This document shows positions 42,650-51,204 of a stretch of DNA of 64,000 bases, in pieces. The position numbers and the translations under genes were made by a program. A model generated the notes under the pieces. The model saw nothing but the letters and a program-made list of their open reading frames with translations. It was not told the DNA's origin and searched no databases. Source of the stretch: Planctomycetota bacterium (lineage in GTDB: Bacteria; Planctomycetota; UBA1135; UBA2386); assembly GCA_016794565.1 (NCBI GenBank), contig JAEUHQ010000065.1:1-64000 (forward strand). The letters run 5' to 3'. The number at the start of each line of letters is the position of its first letter. Within the stretch, counting starts at the first letter, position 1.

Positions 42650-43585
42650 ATGAAGGTCGCCCTCACCGGCGCAACCGGCCTCGTCGGGCCGTTGCTGGTC
42701 GAACGCCTGCTGGCGCGTGGGCACTCCGTGCGCGGGCTGGTGAGGCCGCGCGCCGGCCGGGCGACTCCGTCGCGCGCTGGGGGCGAGTGGATCGAAGGGC
42801 GGCTCGACGAACCGGGACCGATCGACCAGCTCGTCGAAGGTTGTGACGCGGTCGTGCACGCGGCGTTCGAGCACCCGGGGCCGATTCCGGTGGCCGGTCG
42901 CAGTCAGGGCGAACACTACGTACAGACGAACTTCGTCGGTTCGATGCGCCTGCTCGAGCGTGTGCCGGCGCTCGGGGCGCGGCAGATGGTCTACGTGTCG
43001 AGCTACGCGGTCTTCGGGCACGATCCGAACGCCGATCCGCTGCAGCACCGCGCTCCGCGCGACGAGCGGTATCCGCTGTGGCCCGAGTCGTTCTACGGCG
43101 CGATGCGCGCATCCGTGGAGAAGTTCTGCAACGCGGCGGCGCAGTCGTTCGGGCTCAACGTGAGTGTCTTCCGGCTCGGACTCGTGCTCGGGCGGCGCGC
43201 GACGTTCGACGAGACGCCGTGTGCGCAGTCGGTGACGGAAGCGCTGCGCCACGGCGAGTTGCGCAGTCGCCACGGGTCGTACGTGATCGGTGCGGAGGAC
43301 GCCGCGGAGATCCTCGCCGGCGCCGTCGGCGATGCGACGCTGCGCGGGGAAGTGTTCAACACGGTGGATCGCTGGCTCGACTTCCGCGAACTCGCGCCGC
43401 TGCTCGCGGCGATCCTCGGTCGCCCGGTGGGAGTCGCGTGCGATCCGGCTCCCGAGCCGCGAGTCCCGATCGAATGTGCGCGCATCCACCAACGCCATCG
43501 TGCGTTCGCCACCGATGCATCGCTGCGCGCATTGCTCGCGCGTCTCGTGCACGAAGGGCGCGACCGCCTCGCCGGCGGCGCGTGA
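42650..43585 (+). CDS. NAD-dependent epimerase/dehydratase (SDR)
   Basis: A 311-aa extended SDR from ATG 42650. The cofactor loop is KVALTGATGLVG, the catalytic serine region is MVYVSSYAVFG, and the YxxxK-like motif is FYGAMRASVEK. The middle part (VFRLGLVLG) is typical of sugar epimerases. The substrate is unknown. No Shine-Dalgarno is seen, consistent with a leaderless start. It is convergent with the DUF1826-like gene; a GC-rich hairpin lies across its stop. Confidence 0.85.
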   Translation: MKVALTGATGLVGPLLVERLLARGHSVRGLVRPRAGRATPSRAGGEWIEGRLDEPGPIDQLVEGCDAVVHAAFEHPGPIPVAGRSQGEHYVQTNFVGSMRLLERVPALGARQMVYVSSYAVFGHDPNADPLQHRAPRDERYPLWPESFYGAMRASVEKFCNAAAQSFGLNVSVFRLGLVLGRRATFDETPCAQSVTEALRHGELRSRHGSYVIGAEDAAEILAGAVGDATLRGEVFNTVDRWLDFRELAPLLAAILGRPVGVACDPAPEPRVPIECARIHQRHRAFATDASLRALLARLVHEGRDRLAGGA

Positions 43586-43592
43586 CCGCGCC
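43577..43592. terminator. Hairpin between epimerase and DUF1826-like genes
   Basis: GGCGCG-TGAC-CGCGCC forms a 6-bp all-GC stem with a 4-nt loop that holds the TGA stop of the epimerase (43583-43585). It lies just before the convergent stop at 43595. No U-tract is present. Function inferred. Confidence 0.4.
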
Positions 43593-43594
43593 GT

Positions 43595-44299
43595 TCAGCT
43601 GAGCAGCAGGAGCCGAGGCGCGCCGGCGAGCGTCGTGCCGGGAGCGCGGTGGATGCACGCGACCGTGGGACAGCCGTCCCACTGCACGGCGAGTCGCCAC
43701 AGGTTGCCCGTGCCGAACGAATACGCGGCTCCCGCGTCGTCCGGCGTCCAGTGCAGGTCGTGATGGGTCTCGGCGAGCCACGCGGTGAACGACTCGTCGT
43801 CCGAGCCGCCGAAGCGCGCGAGCAGAGCGGCGCGCCGGTGGGGATCGTCGATGCGACGGCGGGAGCGGCGCGGGTCGAGCCCCTCGGTCGGAGCGCCCGC
43901 GTACGTGCACAGGAACGTCTCGGTCGGCATCGTGGCGCTGTCGACGTGGAACGACTGCACGTCGGTCGGGAAGTCGGTGTCGTCGTCGCGCGGGTAGGCG
44001 CGCACCAGTTCGATCGACGGCTCGTGCCCCGCTGCGCGCAGCAGCCGCAGATCGCGGCGCAGCGTCGCGGTCGCCGGGTCGTCGGCGTCGTCGAGTTCGC
44101 CGACGCCGACCGTGCGAACCGGTTCGGACGTCGCGAGGCGCGCGGCGAGAGCGGCGAAGTCGCCGCGCAGCGAGCGGGCCCAGCAGACCGCGTTCACTTC
44201 GCCTGCGAACGGCGTCGCCAGCAGCGCGTCGAAGGAATCGACGACGCGCACGTTCGGGGGGAACGCGAGCGATCGCGGCATGCGCGGCGTCGCCGTCAC
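43595..44299 (-). CDS. DUF1826-like protein
   Basis: A 234-aa soluble protein from GTG 44299. The segment DVQSFHVDSATMP followed by TFLCTYAGAPTEGL and, near the end, VACIHRAPGT resembles the DUF1826 family; the match was made by eye, so the assignment is tentative. The histidines and cysteine could bind a metal. The start lies inside the stop of the radical SAM gene (GTGA overlap), so the two are translationally coupled and probably act together. Confidence 0.6.
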   Translation of the reverse strand: MTATPRMPRSLAFPPNVRVVDSFDALLATPFAGEVNAVCWARSLRGDFAALAARLATSEPVRTVGVGELDDADDPATATLRRDLRLLRAAGHEPSIELVRAYPRDDDTDFPTDVQSFHVDSATMPTETFLCTYAGAPTEGLDPRRSRRRIDDPHRRAALLARFGGSDDESFTAWLAETHHDLHWTPDDAGAAYSFGTGNLWRLAVQWDGCPTVACIHRAPGTTLAGAPRLLLLS

Positions 44300-45477
44300 G
44301 TCGCCGAGCGTTGCGCGCGGCGGACCTTCGCGCGGTGGCTGAACGACGCCTTCACGTCGGGCCGGCCCATGTTCGCGACGGAGCAGTTCGCGCAGACGTC
44401 GCGCAGTTCCATGTTGTAGAGCTGGCGGCGCAGCTCGGTGAACTTCGGGCCGGTCCAGATCTCACGGAACGTCTGGGTCTTGAAGTCTCCGAACGTCGTG
44501 AACTCGAACCAGCAGCCGCACGGGAACACGGTGCCGTCCGGATTCACGTGGATGTAGCGCCACGGGAAGTAGCAGGGCCGGTTGTGGTAGCGCTTCGGCT
44601 TCACCGCGAGCAGGAACTCGCGGTTCTTGTGGTTCAAGTAGTCCGCGACCTCCTGGCTGTCCGACAGATCGTCGAGGTTCGCCGACGGCGCGATCAGGGC
44701 GAAGCCGCCTCCCTCGTCGCTCCGCTGCTGGTCGGTGACGTTGCCGTGATCCGCGAACGTCTCCGCGATCGGGATCGGCATCGTGACGCCCATCTTCAGT
44801 TCGTCGGCGATGCGGCGCGCCTCGGCCATCGTGCTGTTGCACAGCTTCGCATCGTTCATCAGCGACTCGTCCTCGATGCCGAGCCCGCCGATCACGGCCA
44901 TGTGCACGAAGTTCATGTACTTCACACCGCGTGCGTGCCAGAAGCGGATCATCTCCGGCACTTCGCGGATGTTGCTGCGCATCAGCACGCACGTGACGCT
45001 GATGTCGGGCTTCGCCGAGCCGCGCGCCTTCTTGCGCTCGTTGATGATGTCGAAGCGGCGCAGGAACGGCTCCCACTTCGCGGGGCGGCGGATCTTCTCG
45101 AACGTCTCCTTCGTGATCCCGTCGCAGCTCACCGTGATGAGCGGCATACCGGAGTCGATCACGGTGTCCATGATCGTGTCCGTCATGGCGAGGGCATTGG
45201 TGCTGAAGTGGAAGTTGGGTACGCCGTACTTCTTGCACAGCTCGAGCGCGCGCGGCAGGTCCGGCGCGAGCAGCGGCTCGGCGCTCGAGGACAGCACGAC
45301 GTCGTGGGCGCGCGGAAACAGTTCCGCGGCGACTCTCTCGAGCAGTTCGCCGCCCATCGTCACCGGGTTCTCGCGGAACTCGGGGTGGGCGAAGTGGCAC
45401 ATCACGCACCGGATCTGGCAGCGCGTCACCATGTCGAGCTTGACGCGCAGGAACCGGCGGTCGTGTTGGAAGGGCAT
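44296..45477 (-). CDS. Radical SAM protein with SPASM-like C-terminal domain
   Basis: A 393-aa protein from ATG 45477. The iron-sulfur motif is CQIRCVMC (C20, C24, C27), followed by LSSSAEPLLAPDL and a TIM-barrel-type core. After residue 290 several cysteines (CYFPW, CGCWFEF, CANC) form a SPASM-like domain that would bind extra Fe-S clusters. It lacks the usual peptide-maturase neighbours such as a short precursor. The coupled DUF1826-like gene downstream is the only partner seen. Substrate unknown. Confidence 0.87.
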   Translation of the reverse strand: MPFQHDRRFLRVKLDMVTRCQIRCVMCHFAHPEFRENPVTMGGELLERVAAELFPRAHDVVLSSSAEPLLAPDLPRALELCKKYGVPNFHFSTNALAMTDTIMDTVIDSGMPLITVSCDGITKETFEKIRRPAKWEPFLRRFDIINERKKARGSAKPDISVTCVLMRSNIREVPEMIRFWHARGVKYMNFVHMAVIGGLGIEDESLMNDAKLCNSTMAEARRIADELKMGVTMPIPIAETFADHGNVTDQQRSDEGGGFALIAPSANLDDLSDSQEVADYLNHKNREFLLAVKPKRYHNRPCYFPWRYIHVNPDGTVFPCGCWFEFTTFGDFKTQTFREIWTGPKFTELRRQLYNMELRDVCANCSVANMGRPDVKASFSHRAKVRRAQRSAT

Positions 45478-45483
45478 CGTGCC

Positions 45484-45489
45484 AGTCTA
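45484..45489 (-). promoter_or_regulatory. -10-like hexamer before radical SAM gene
   Basis: On the minus strand TAGACT lies exactly 6 nt before ATG 45477. There is no recognisable -35 or Shine-Dalgarno. Inferred leaderless promoter. Confidence 0.35.
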
Positions 45490-45582
45490 GCGCGGCCGGT
45501 CCCGGTCGCCCCTGCGTTCGTCGGAGCCGGGGACCGGTGACGGCGCCGAAACCTCGATGCCAGCCGGGCCCGGCAACTTGGC

Positions 45583-45612
45583 TTGGCAATGGCGACGGGC
45601 GGCGGCGAGCAT
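45583..45612 (+). promoter_or_regulatory. -35/-10-like promoter before maf
   Basis: TTGGCA (45583-45588), an 18-nt spacer and GAGCAT (45607-45612) precede GTG 45619 by 6 nt. The sequence before GAGCAT is shared with the promoter at 42615-42643. Confidence 0.4.
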
Positions 45613-45618
45613 GATCGC

Positions 45619-46215
45619 GTGGACCCGGTCCTCTATCTCGCTTCGACGTCGCCGCGCCGCCATGCGCTCCTCGCCGCCGCGGGGATCGTGTTCGAGCCGT
45701 GCGATCCGGGCCCCGAGTACGTCGCGGTGGGCACCGACGAGCACACCACGGAGACCGGCGATCCGGCAGCGCACGCGGTCGCGCGCGCCGTGCGCAAGGC
45801 GATCGGCGCCGCAGTGCCGCATCCCGGGCGCCCGGTGCTCGCCGTCGACACGGTGGTGGACCTCGACGGCATCGAACTCGGCAAGCCGCGCTCGCGCGAA
45901 CACGCGAAGGAGATGCTGCTCGCACTCGCGGGGCGCACGCACCGTGTGCACACGGCACACTGCCTCCACGTCCCGACGAGCGGCTTCCGCGACGTCGTCG
46001 TCACGCACGCCGTCGTCGCCTGCGGAACGCCGGGCGGCGCCGATCTCGATCGTTACCTCGACAGCGGCGAGTGGCGAGGCAAGGCCGGCAGCTACGGGAT
46101 CCAGGATGCGTCCCAGCACTTCCTCGGCGTCGTCGAAGGCGGCATCGGCACCGTGATCGGCCTCGAGGTCGACGTCGTTCGGGCCCAGCTCTCGCGCTGG
46201 CGGGGGAGCCGTTGA
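45619..46215 (+). CDS. maf: Maf-family nucleoside triphosphate pyrophosphatase
   Basis: A 198-aa protein. GTG 45619 is chosen because it gives the family N-terminus (MDPVLYLASTSPRR) and because a -10-like element lies 6 nt upstream; longer starts at ATG 45589 or TTG 45583 add only unrelated residues. Motifs are LASTSPRR, VLAVDTVVDLDG, GKPRSREHAKEML and GSYGIQD. Maf proteins hydrolyse non-canonical or modified nucleotides such as dTTP/UTP or m7GTP. The stop overlaps the next start (TTGA). Confidence 0.9.
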   Translation: MDPVLYLASTSPRRHALLAAAGIVFEPCDPGPEYVAVGTDEHTTETGDPAAHAVARAVRKAIGAAVPHPGRPVLAVDTVVDLDGIELGKPRSREHAKEMLLALAGRTHRVHTAHCLHVPTSGFRDVVVTHAVVACGTPGGADLDRYLDSGEWRGKAGSYGIQDASQHFLGVVEGGIGTVIGLEVDVVRAQLSRWRGSR

Positions 46216-46706
46216 GGTTCTGGCCGCGCCAGATGGCGGCGCAGATCGCCCTCGCGATGGCGGTCGCGGGGTCGTCGATCGCGGTGCTCACCGTCGTGAT
46301 GACGGCGCACGACGAGAGCGTCCGCGCGAAGGAGCGCAACGCGGTCGCGGCCGCGCCGCGTGGGTTCGGCTTCGAACTCGCGCCGGTCACCGGCACCGTG
46401 CTGCTCGTCGCGGACGCGGCGGCCGTCGCGGCGCATCCCGGGCCGGTTGTCGAGGTCTCGGCGGACGGCTCGCTGGCGCTCCGTCGCGCGCCGGCCCCGG
46501 GTGCGGGATCCGGAGTGTCCACCAGCGCCGCGATCGTGCTCCCGGCGCATTCGCTCGCGGCCATGGGACCCGAGGCACGGGCGGCGGTGGTGGCGCTCGT
46601 GGGGCGCCTCGTCGACGTGCGCCCGGTGCCGCCCGGCCGCGTGCGAGCCGAGGGGCTCGACGCCGACGGTGGGGCGGTGACGGCCCTGCTCCAGTGGGTG
46701 CCCTGA
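46212..46706 (+). CDS. Membrane-anchored protein of unknown function
   Basis: A 164-aa protein from TTG 46212, overlapping the maf stop by 4 nt, with GGGGGAG just upstream. It starts with a hydrophobic helix (MAAQIALAMAVAGSSIAVLTVVM) and has a small, probably periplasmic, Ala/Val-rich domain with VEVSADGSLALRR and VVALVGRLVDVRPVPP. ATG 46233 is an alternative start. No family was recognised. Confidence 0.6.
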   Translation: MRFWPRQMAAQIALAMAVAGSSIAVLTVVMTAHDESVRAKERNAVAAAPRGFGFELAPVTGTVLLVADAAAVAAHPGPVVEVSADGSLALRRAPAPGAGSGVSTSAAIVLPAHSLAAMGPEARAAVVALVGRLVDVRPVPPGRVRAEGLDADGGAVTALLQWVP

Positions 46707-46722
46707 CGGTTCCAGTCGGGTG

Positions 46723-46750
46723 TTGACCGGCGCCGGCAGCTTCCTACAGT
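46723..46750 (+). promoter_or_regulatory. Sigma70-like promoter before rpmE
   Basis: TTGACC (46723-46728), a 16-nt spacer and TACAGT (46745-46750). The start codon of rpmE is at 46790, so the leader would be about 33 nt, unlike the very short leaders suggested for several other genes here. Confidence 0.5.
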
Positions 46751-46789
46751 GCTCGGCCCTTGCGCGGCGACGCCAGCCGGGCCACTGCC

Positions 46790-47008
46790 ATGAAAGCCGA
46801 CATCCATCCCAAGTACGTCGAGTGCCAGGTCTCCTGCGCCTGCGGCAACAAGTTCCTGACGCGCTCGGTGAAGAGCGAGATCCGCACCGACATCTGCGCC
46901 GCGTGCCACCCGTACTACACGGGTGCGCAGAAGTTCGTCGACTCGGCGGGCCGCGTCGACAAGTTCTTGAAGCGCTACGGCAAGTCCAAGGAAGGGGCGA
47001 AGGCCTAG
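46790..47008 (+). CDS. rpmE: Ribosomal protein bL31, zinc-binding type
   Basis: A 72-aa protein from ATG 46790. It has the bL31 landmarks IHPKY at the start and [21 protein letters not shown] at the end, with cysteines C12, C16, C18, C36 and C39. C16, C36 and C39 fit the zinc ribbon of the C+ form. bL31 can be replaced under zinc limitation by a C- paralog, not seen here. It heads the rpmE-prfA-(membrane protein)-prmC group. Confidence 0.93.
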   Translation: MKADIHPKYVECQVSCACGNKFLTRSVKSEIRTDICAACHPYYTGAQKFVDSAGRVDKFLKRYGKSKEGAKA

Positions 47009-47026
47009 TCGACGCGGAGGCGGCGC

Positions 47027-48106
47027 ATGACCCGCCTGCGTCCGCGGATCCAGCAGAAGCTGGACGGAATGGTCGCGCGCGTCGAGGAACTCCTCGCGTC
47101 GTCGGCCGATCCGAAGCTGCTCGAGCGGCCCGAGCGGCTCGCGCCGTTGCAGCGCGAGCTCGGCATGCTGACACCGACCGTCGAGCGCTACCGCGCCTTC
47201 GTGCGGCTCGAGGAGGAGATCGAGGAGCACCGGGTGCTCGCTGCCGGCGGTGACCGGGACCTCGCCGACCTCGCTGCCGCCGAACTGCCCGAACTCGAAC
47301 AGCGCGCCGCCGGCGAGGCCGATGGGCTCCTCGACGACCTGCTCGCCGACCAGGGCGACGATCGTCGCGACTGCATCGTCGAGATCCGCGCGGGGACGGG
47401 CGGCGAAGAGGCGGCCTTGTTCGCCAAAGACCTCTGCACCCTGTACCAGCGCTACGCCGCACGCGTCGGATGGGCCTTCGAGCCGATGCACAGCACGCCT
47501 GCCGAGCAGGGCGGCTTCAAGGAAATCGTGTTCGCGCTGCGCGGGAGGAGCGTCTTCCACGCGATGCAGTTCGAGTCGGGCGGCCACCGGGTGCAGCGCG
47601 TGCCGGAGACCGAGGCGAAGGGGCGTGTCCACACGTCCGCGGCGACGGTCGCCGTGTTGCCCGAGGTCGAAGAGGTCGAGGTCCACATCGACGACAAGGA
47701 CCTCAAGGTGGACACGTTCCGTTCGAGCGGCGCGGGTGGCCAGCACGTGAACAAGACCGAGTCGGCCGTTCGCATCACGCACCTCCCGACCGGCACCGTC
47801 GTCGCCTGCCAGGAGGAGCGCAGCCAGCTGAAGAATCGCCAACGGGCGATGGCGCTGCTCCGCGCGCGCATCCACGACGCGCAGAAGCGGGCTGCCGACG
47901 CGGCGCGGGCGGCCGAACGCAAGGAGCAGGTCGGCACCGGGGATCGCAGCGACCGCATCCGCACCTACAACTTCCCGCAGGACCGGCTCACCGACCATCG
48001 GCTGAACCGCAACTTCTCGCTCGCCCAGGTCATGGAGGGCAAGCTCGATCCGGTGGTCGAGGCCCTGCAACAGCAGCAGCGCGAAGAGCGCATCGAACGC
48101 CTGTGA
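47027..48106 (+). CDS. prfA: Peptide chain release factor RF1
   Basis: A 359-aa class I release factor. The stop-codon-recognition tripeptide is P193-E194-T195 (PxT type in [10 protein letters not shown]), which indicates RF1 (UAA/UAG). The catalytic GGQ is at 237-239 (GAGGQHVN), and its glutamine would be methylated by PrmC, encoded nearby. RF1 does not read UGA, so the selenocysteine codon at 2488 would compete with RF2, not with this protein. Length and motif order match the family. Confidence 0.95.
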   Translation: MTRLRPRIQQKLDGMVARVEELLASSADPKLLERPERLAPLQRELGMLTPTVERYRAFVRLEEEIEEHRVLAAGGDRDLADLAAAELPELEQRAAGEADGLLDDLLADQGDDRRDCIVEIRAGTGGEEAALFAKDLCTLYQRYAARVGWAFEPMHSTPAEQGGFKEIVFALRGRSVFHAMQFESGGHRVQRVPETEAKGRVHTSAATVAVLPEVEEVEVHIDDKDLKVDTFRSSGAGGQHVNKTESAVRITHLPTGTVVACQEERSQLKNRQRAMALLRARIHDAQKRAADAARAAERKEQVGTGDRSDRIRTYNFPQDRLTDHRLNRNFSLAQVMEGKLDPVVEALQQQQREERIERL

Positions 48107-48278
48107 TCCGCAGTGAACTCGACACCCCGTTCCATCGTGCTACGCGCAGCGGCGGGGCAGGCGGCGGGCCGGCCGGTTCCTGCGTGACTGGCGGACGTCG
48201 TCACGCCACGATCCCCACGCCCTTCGGACGACCCCTCGACGAAACCTCACTCTCTCCCACACGACTGGAGCACGACCG

Positions 48279-48989
48279 ATGACCGATTCGGGTAACCCCG
48301 GCGCACTCGCTTCCCTCGAACCCCTCGAACCGCTGGACGCCGGTGGCATGCCGGCGGCGGCGCCGACGGCGATGGACGAGGGCGCGTCCGCGATGCGCTC
48401 CGTGCTGCCGGCGCCGGCCTTCAATCCGGCGTGCCGCGACAAGGCGTTCTACAAGTTCCTGTTCGCTGGCGTGACGATGTTGGTGGGCTGCCTGATGCCG
48501 TTCGGTGCGAACGTCGCGCTGTCCGGGTACCAGACGATGAGCGGCGCGATCTACACCCTGATCGCGATCGGCATGATCTGGACGTGGTGGGCCGCGATCG
48601 CGAACAACCGCTCGACGGCCGCGAGCCTGAAGTGGCTGTTCCTGTGCTTCGTGCCGCTGTTCGCGGTGCTGATGAACATGATCGCGTTCGCGCCCGCCGA
48701 TGCGCTGCAGTTCGCTTCGGCGCGCGGCTGGCTGCCGGCCGACGCGCCGGTGTCGGGCAGCTGGAAGGAGCTGTTCGGCGACATGGGCTCGGCCCTCGGC
48801 AAGGACTCGGCGGCCGCGCTGCGTGTGGAGCACTTCTTCCGCCTCTTCGGCCCGGGTCAGGTCTTCGTGTTCCTCGGGGCGCTCTTCGCGGAGGCCGGGT
48901 TCTTCGGCGGGGTGCTCGGCGGCGCGAAGAAGAACAAGCAGGAGAAGCAGCAGAAGCAGATGGCCGCGGCCGAACGCAAGCGCAAGTGA
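48279..48989 (+). CDS. Four-helix membrane protein, hypothetical
   Basis: A 236-aa protein from ATG 48279, with GGAG 8 nt upstream. Residues 1-55 are acidic and flexible; four membrane helices follow (FLFAGVTMLVGCLMPFG, AIYTLIAIGMIWTWWAAI, WLFLCFVPLFAVLMNMI and VFVFLGALFAEAGFFGGVL). The tail is Lys/Gln-rich (KKNKQEKQQKQ) and probably cytoplasmic. No family was recognised. It lies between prfA and prmC, which are usually adjacent. Confidence 0.75.
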   Translation: MTDSGNPGALASLEPLEPLDAGGMPAAAPTAMDEGASAMRSVLPAPAFNPACRDKAFYKFLFAGVTMLVGCLMPFGANVALSGYQTMSGAIYTLIAIGMIWTWWAAIANNRSTAASLKWLFLCFVPLFAVLMNMIAFAPADALQFASARGWLPADAPVSGSWKELFGDMGSALGKDSAAALRVEHFFRLFGPGQVFVFLGALFAEAGFFGGVLGGAKKNKQEKQQKQMAAAERKRK

Positions 48990-48993
48990 CGCG

Positions 48994-49890
48994 GTGGCGC
49001 CGCCCGGAGGCACGCAGGGTGGCGAAGCCGGCGAGCCGGTGCACACCGTGCTCACCGTGCTGCGCGGCGCCGAAGCCTGGTTCGAGCGCCGCGGGATCGA
49101 GGCGCCCCGGCGGTCCGCGGAGCTGCTGCTCGGCAAGGTGCTGGGCCTCGACCGCCTGCACCTCTATCTCGCGCACGACCGACCTCTCGACGAGAAGGAA
49201 CGCGCCGCGATGCGCGACCTCGTCGCACGGCGCGGCCGCGGCGAGCCGGTCGCCTACCTGATCGGCACGTGGGCGTTCCGCGGCCTGGAGCTCGCGGTCG
49301 CGCCGGCCGTGCTCATTCCGCGACCCGAGACCGAGGAGCTCGTCGACCACGCGCTCGCCCGCCTTCCCGCCGGTGGCCGTGTCGTCGATCTCGGCACGGG
49401 CAGCGGCGCCATCGCGATCGCGATCGCGGTGGAACGGTCCGATGCGCACGTCGTCGCGGTCGACCAGAGCCGCAACGCGCTCGTCGTGGCCGAGGCAAAC
49501 GCGGCGCGGCACGGTGTGTCGGACCGGGTGACGTTCCTGCACGGCTCGTGGTGGGAGCCCGTTCCCGCGGGGATGGACTTCGACCTCGTCGTGAGCAACC
49601 CGCCCTACATCGACCCCTCGGCGCCGACCGGGCTCGCGCCCGACGTCGCGGCGCACGAACCGCCGCTCGCGCTCTACTCGGCACCCGGCGATCCGGCCTC
49701 GTGCTACCGCGCGATCGTCGCGGCGTTGCACGAGCGTCTGCGCGTCGGTGGTTCGATCGTCGTGGAGACCGGGCTCGGTGCCAGCGACGCGGCGCTCGCG
49801 CTCTTCCGGACGCAGCCTTGCCTCGCCGATGCGAGCCTCGTCGCCGACGCGGGCGGCGCCCCGCGCTTCGTGCTCGCGCGGCGCACCTGA
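48994..49890 (+). CDS. prmC: Release factor glutamine methyltransferase PrmC
   Basis: A 298-aa protein from GTG 48994. Motifs are a helical N-terminal domain (LLLGKVLGLDRLHLYL), RRGRGEPVAYLIGTWAF, LIPRPETEELVD, VVDLGTGSGAIA (SAM site) and SNPPYIDP (N202-P-P-Y, binds the substrate glutamine). PrmC methylates the GGQ glutamine of release factors. The start is 4 nt after the stop of the membrane protein. It is convergent with the PilZ gene. Confidence 0.93.
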   Translation: MAPPGGTQGGEAGEPVHTVLTVLRGAEAWFERRGIEAPRRSAELLLGKVLGLDRLHLYLAHDRPLDEKERAAMRDLVARRGRGEPVAYLIGTWAFRGLELAVAPAVLIPRPETEELVDHALARLPAGGRVVDLGTGSGAIAIAIAVERSDAHVVAVDQSRNALVVAEANAARHGVSDRVTFLHGSWWEPVPAGMDFDLVVSNPPYIDPSAPTGLAPDVAAHEPPLALYSAPGDPASCYRAIVAALHERLRVGGSIVVETGLGASDAALALFRTQPCLADASLVADAGGAPRFVLARRT

Positions 49891-49914
49891 GCGCGCCGCC
49901 TGTCAGGCGCTCAG
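49887..49914. terminator. Hairpin containing both stop codons (prmC / PilZ)
   Basis: CTGAGCGC (49887-49894) pairs with GCGCTCAG (49907-49914) across a 12-nt loop. The TGA of prmC (49888-49890) and the TCA of the PilZ gene (49911-49913) are inside the stem and pair with each other. No U-tract is present. Bidirectional terminator function inferred. Confidence 0.45.
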
Positions 49915-50282
49915 ACCTTCTTGCCCTTCGCGACGTAGTTGCGGAGGGCGGCGCGCGTCACGGGCTTCACGTCCGTGAAGTAGATCGCGATGTCCCACTT
50001 CGGCGCGCCGCGCACGACGTTCTTCAACGCCTCGCAGCGCACGACGGCGCCCGTCACGTGGTGCACTTCCGTCGCGCCCGGCAACGAGAAGTCGAGGCCC
50101 ACCTGGGTCATCTCCGGCAACTCGTCGTGGCTCGAGCAGGCGAGGCCGATCTCCGAGATGTCGCGCAGCACGGCTGGCGCGTCGGCGGGACGCGGCGACA
50201 GGCGGACCGGGAACGAACCGAGCACGCGTGCGGCGCGGCGGCGGTCGGATTGGGGCGTGGGCGAAGTCACGCGGCGAACCAT
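49911..50282 (-). CDS. PilZ-domain protein
   Basis: A 123-aa single-domain protein from ATG 50282. The c-di-GMP-binding motifs are approximately present: an arginine-rich RRRAARV near the N-terminus for RxxxR, and DISEIGL for (D/N)xSxxG. The spacing fits PilZ, so binding of cyclic di-GMP is plausible. No partner domain is present, so it would act as a small adaptor. It is convergent with prmC and divergent from ssb. Confidence 0.75.
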   Translation of the reverse strand: MVRRVTSPTPQSDRRRAARVLGSFPVRLSPRPADAPAVLRDISEIGLACSSHDELPEMTQVGLDFSLPGATEVHHVTGAVVRCEALKNVVRGAPKWDIAIYFTDVKPVTRAALRNYVAKGKKV

Positions 50283-50304
50283 ATCGAGGGCTCGAAAGGG
50301 GCGC

Positions 50305-50310
50305 TAGGAT
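50305..50310 (+). promoter_or_regulatory. -10-like hexamer upstream of ssb
   Basis: TAGGAT lies about 70 nt before GTG 50380. A -35 element is not clear. The leader carries an A/G-rich sequence (GAAGAAA) near the start codon. Confidence 0.3.
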
Positions 50311-50379
50311 CCCGCGTTCGGGCCGCGCCGGCTCGAGTCGACCGGCGGATCCGACTGAACCAACGACGAAGAAACACCC

Positions 50380-50853
50380 GTGGCCAACTTCAACAAAGTG
50401 CTCCTGATGGGCAACCTCACTCGCGACGTCGAACTGCGCCACACGCAGAGCGGCATGGCGCTCGCCAAATTCGGCATGGCGATCAATCGCAAGTGGTCGC
50501 AGAACGGTGAGCAGAAGGAGTCGACGTGCTTCGTCGACCTCACGGCATGGGGGCGTCAGGCCGAACTGCTGAGCCAGTACGTGAAGAAGGGCAGCCAGCT
50601 CTTCGTCGAAGGTCGCCTCGAGTACTCGACCTGGGAGAGCCAGGAAGACGGCAAGAAGCGGAGCAAGCTCGAAGTCGTCGTCGAGAACTTCCAGTTCATG
50701 GGTTCGGGCCGCGGTGGTGCCGGCGGTGAGGAAGGCGGCGGGAGCAGTGGCGGCGAGCGCCGCAGCGGCGGGGGCGGCGGTGCGCGCAAGGCCGCGCCGG
50801 CCAACGAGGGCCAGGCGGGCGCCGACGTCGACTACGGCGACATCCCGTTCTGA
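50380..50853 (+). CDS. ssb: Single-stranded DNA-binding protein Ssb
   Basis: A 157-aa protein from GTG 50380. Residues 1-107 are the OB fold (FNKVLLMGNLTRDVELR, FVDLTAWGRQAEL and LFVEGRLEYSTWE). A Gly/Ser-rich linker follows, and the acidic C-terminus ends DIPF, needed for binding partner proteins. Its 3' end is partly duplicated just downstream. Confidence 0.95.
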   Translation: MANFNKVLLMGNLTRDVELRHTQSGMALAKFGMAINRKWSQNGEQKESTCFVDLTAWGRQAELLSQYVKKGSQLFVEGRLEYSTWESQEDGKKRSKLEVVVENFQFMGSGRGGAGGEEGGGSSGGERRSGGGGGARKAAPANEGQAGADVDYGDIPF

Positions 50854-51204
50854 ACGGACCGCCCGCTTCGCGCGCGCTCCGCACGGGACCTTGCCGCGAG
50901 CCTGCGGCTCGCCGCTCCGGTTCTGAACGGACCGCGCGCTCCGCACGGGACCTTGCCGCGAGCCGTCGCCGGGCTGCGCCGTCTCTTTGCAGGACCGCTG
51001 CGGCCCGGCGGCGGCGTGAAGGGAGGATGAAGTCCGCACGTCGCTTCGCGGTGGGAACGAACGGTGGCAAGGCTCGTTCGCGAACGGGTCCGCGTACGGC
51101 TCGCCCGTGGCCCAATTTGGTGCCGCGCTGCGCCTTGCGATCTTCGGTGTGTTCCCTACCCTGCTCGCCCCGCGAAGGCCCAGCGGGGTTTAGTTCCGCA
51201 CCCG
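50854..51204. repeat. Intergenic region with partial duplication of the ssb 3' end
   Basis: This 351-nt gap has no convincing gene. Two direct repeats are seen: 16 nt starting GTTCTGAACGG at 50847-50862 and 50920-50935, and 32 nt containing GCACGGGACCTTGCCG at 50871-50902 and 50933-50964. The first copy begins inside the last codons of ssb. The rest up to the sugar-dehydrogenase-like gene holds only short frames and a possible -10-like TACCCT near 51168. Confidence 0.55.
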
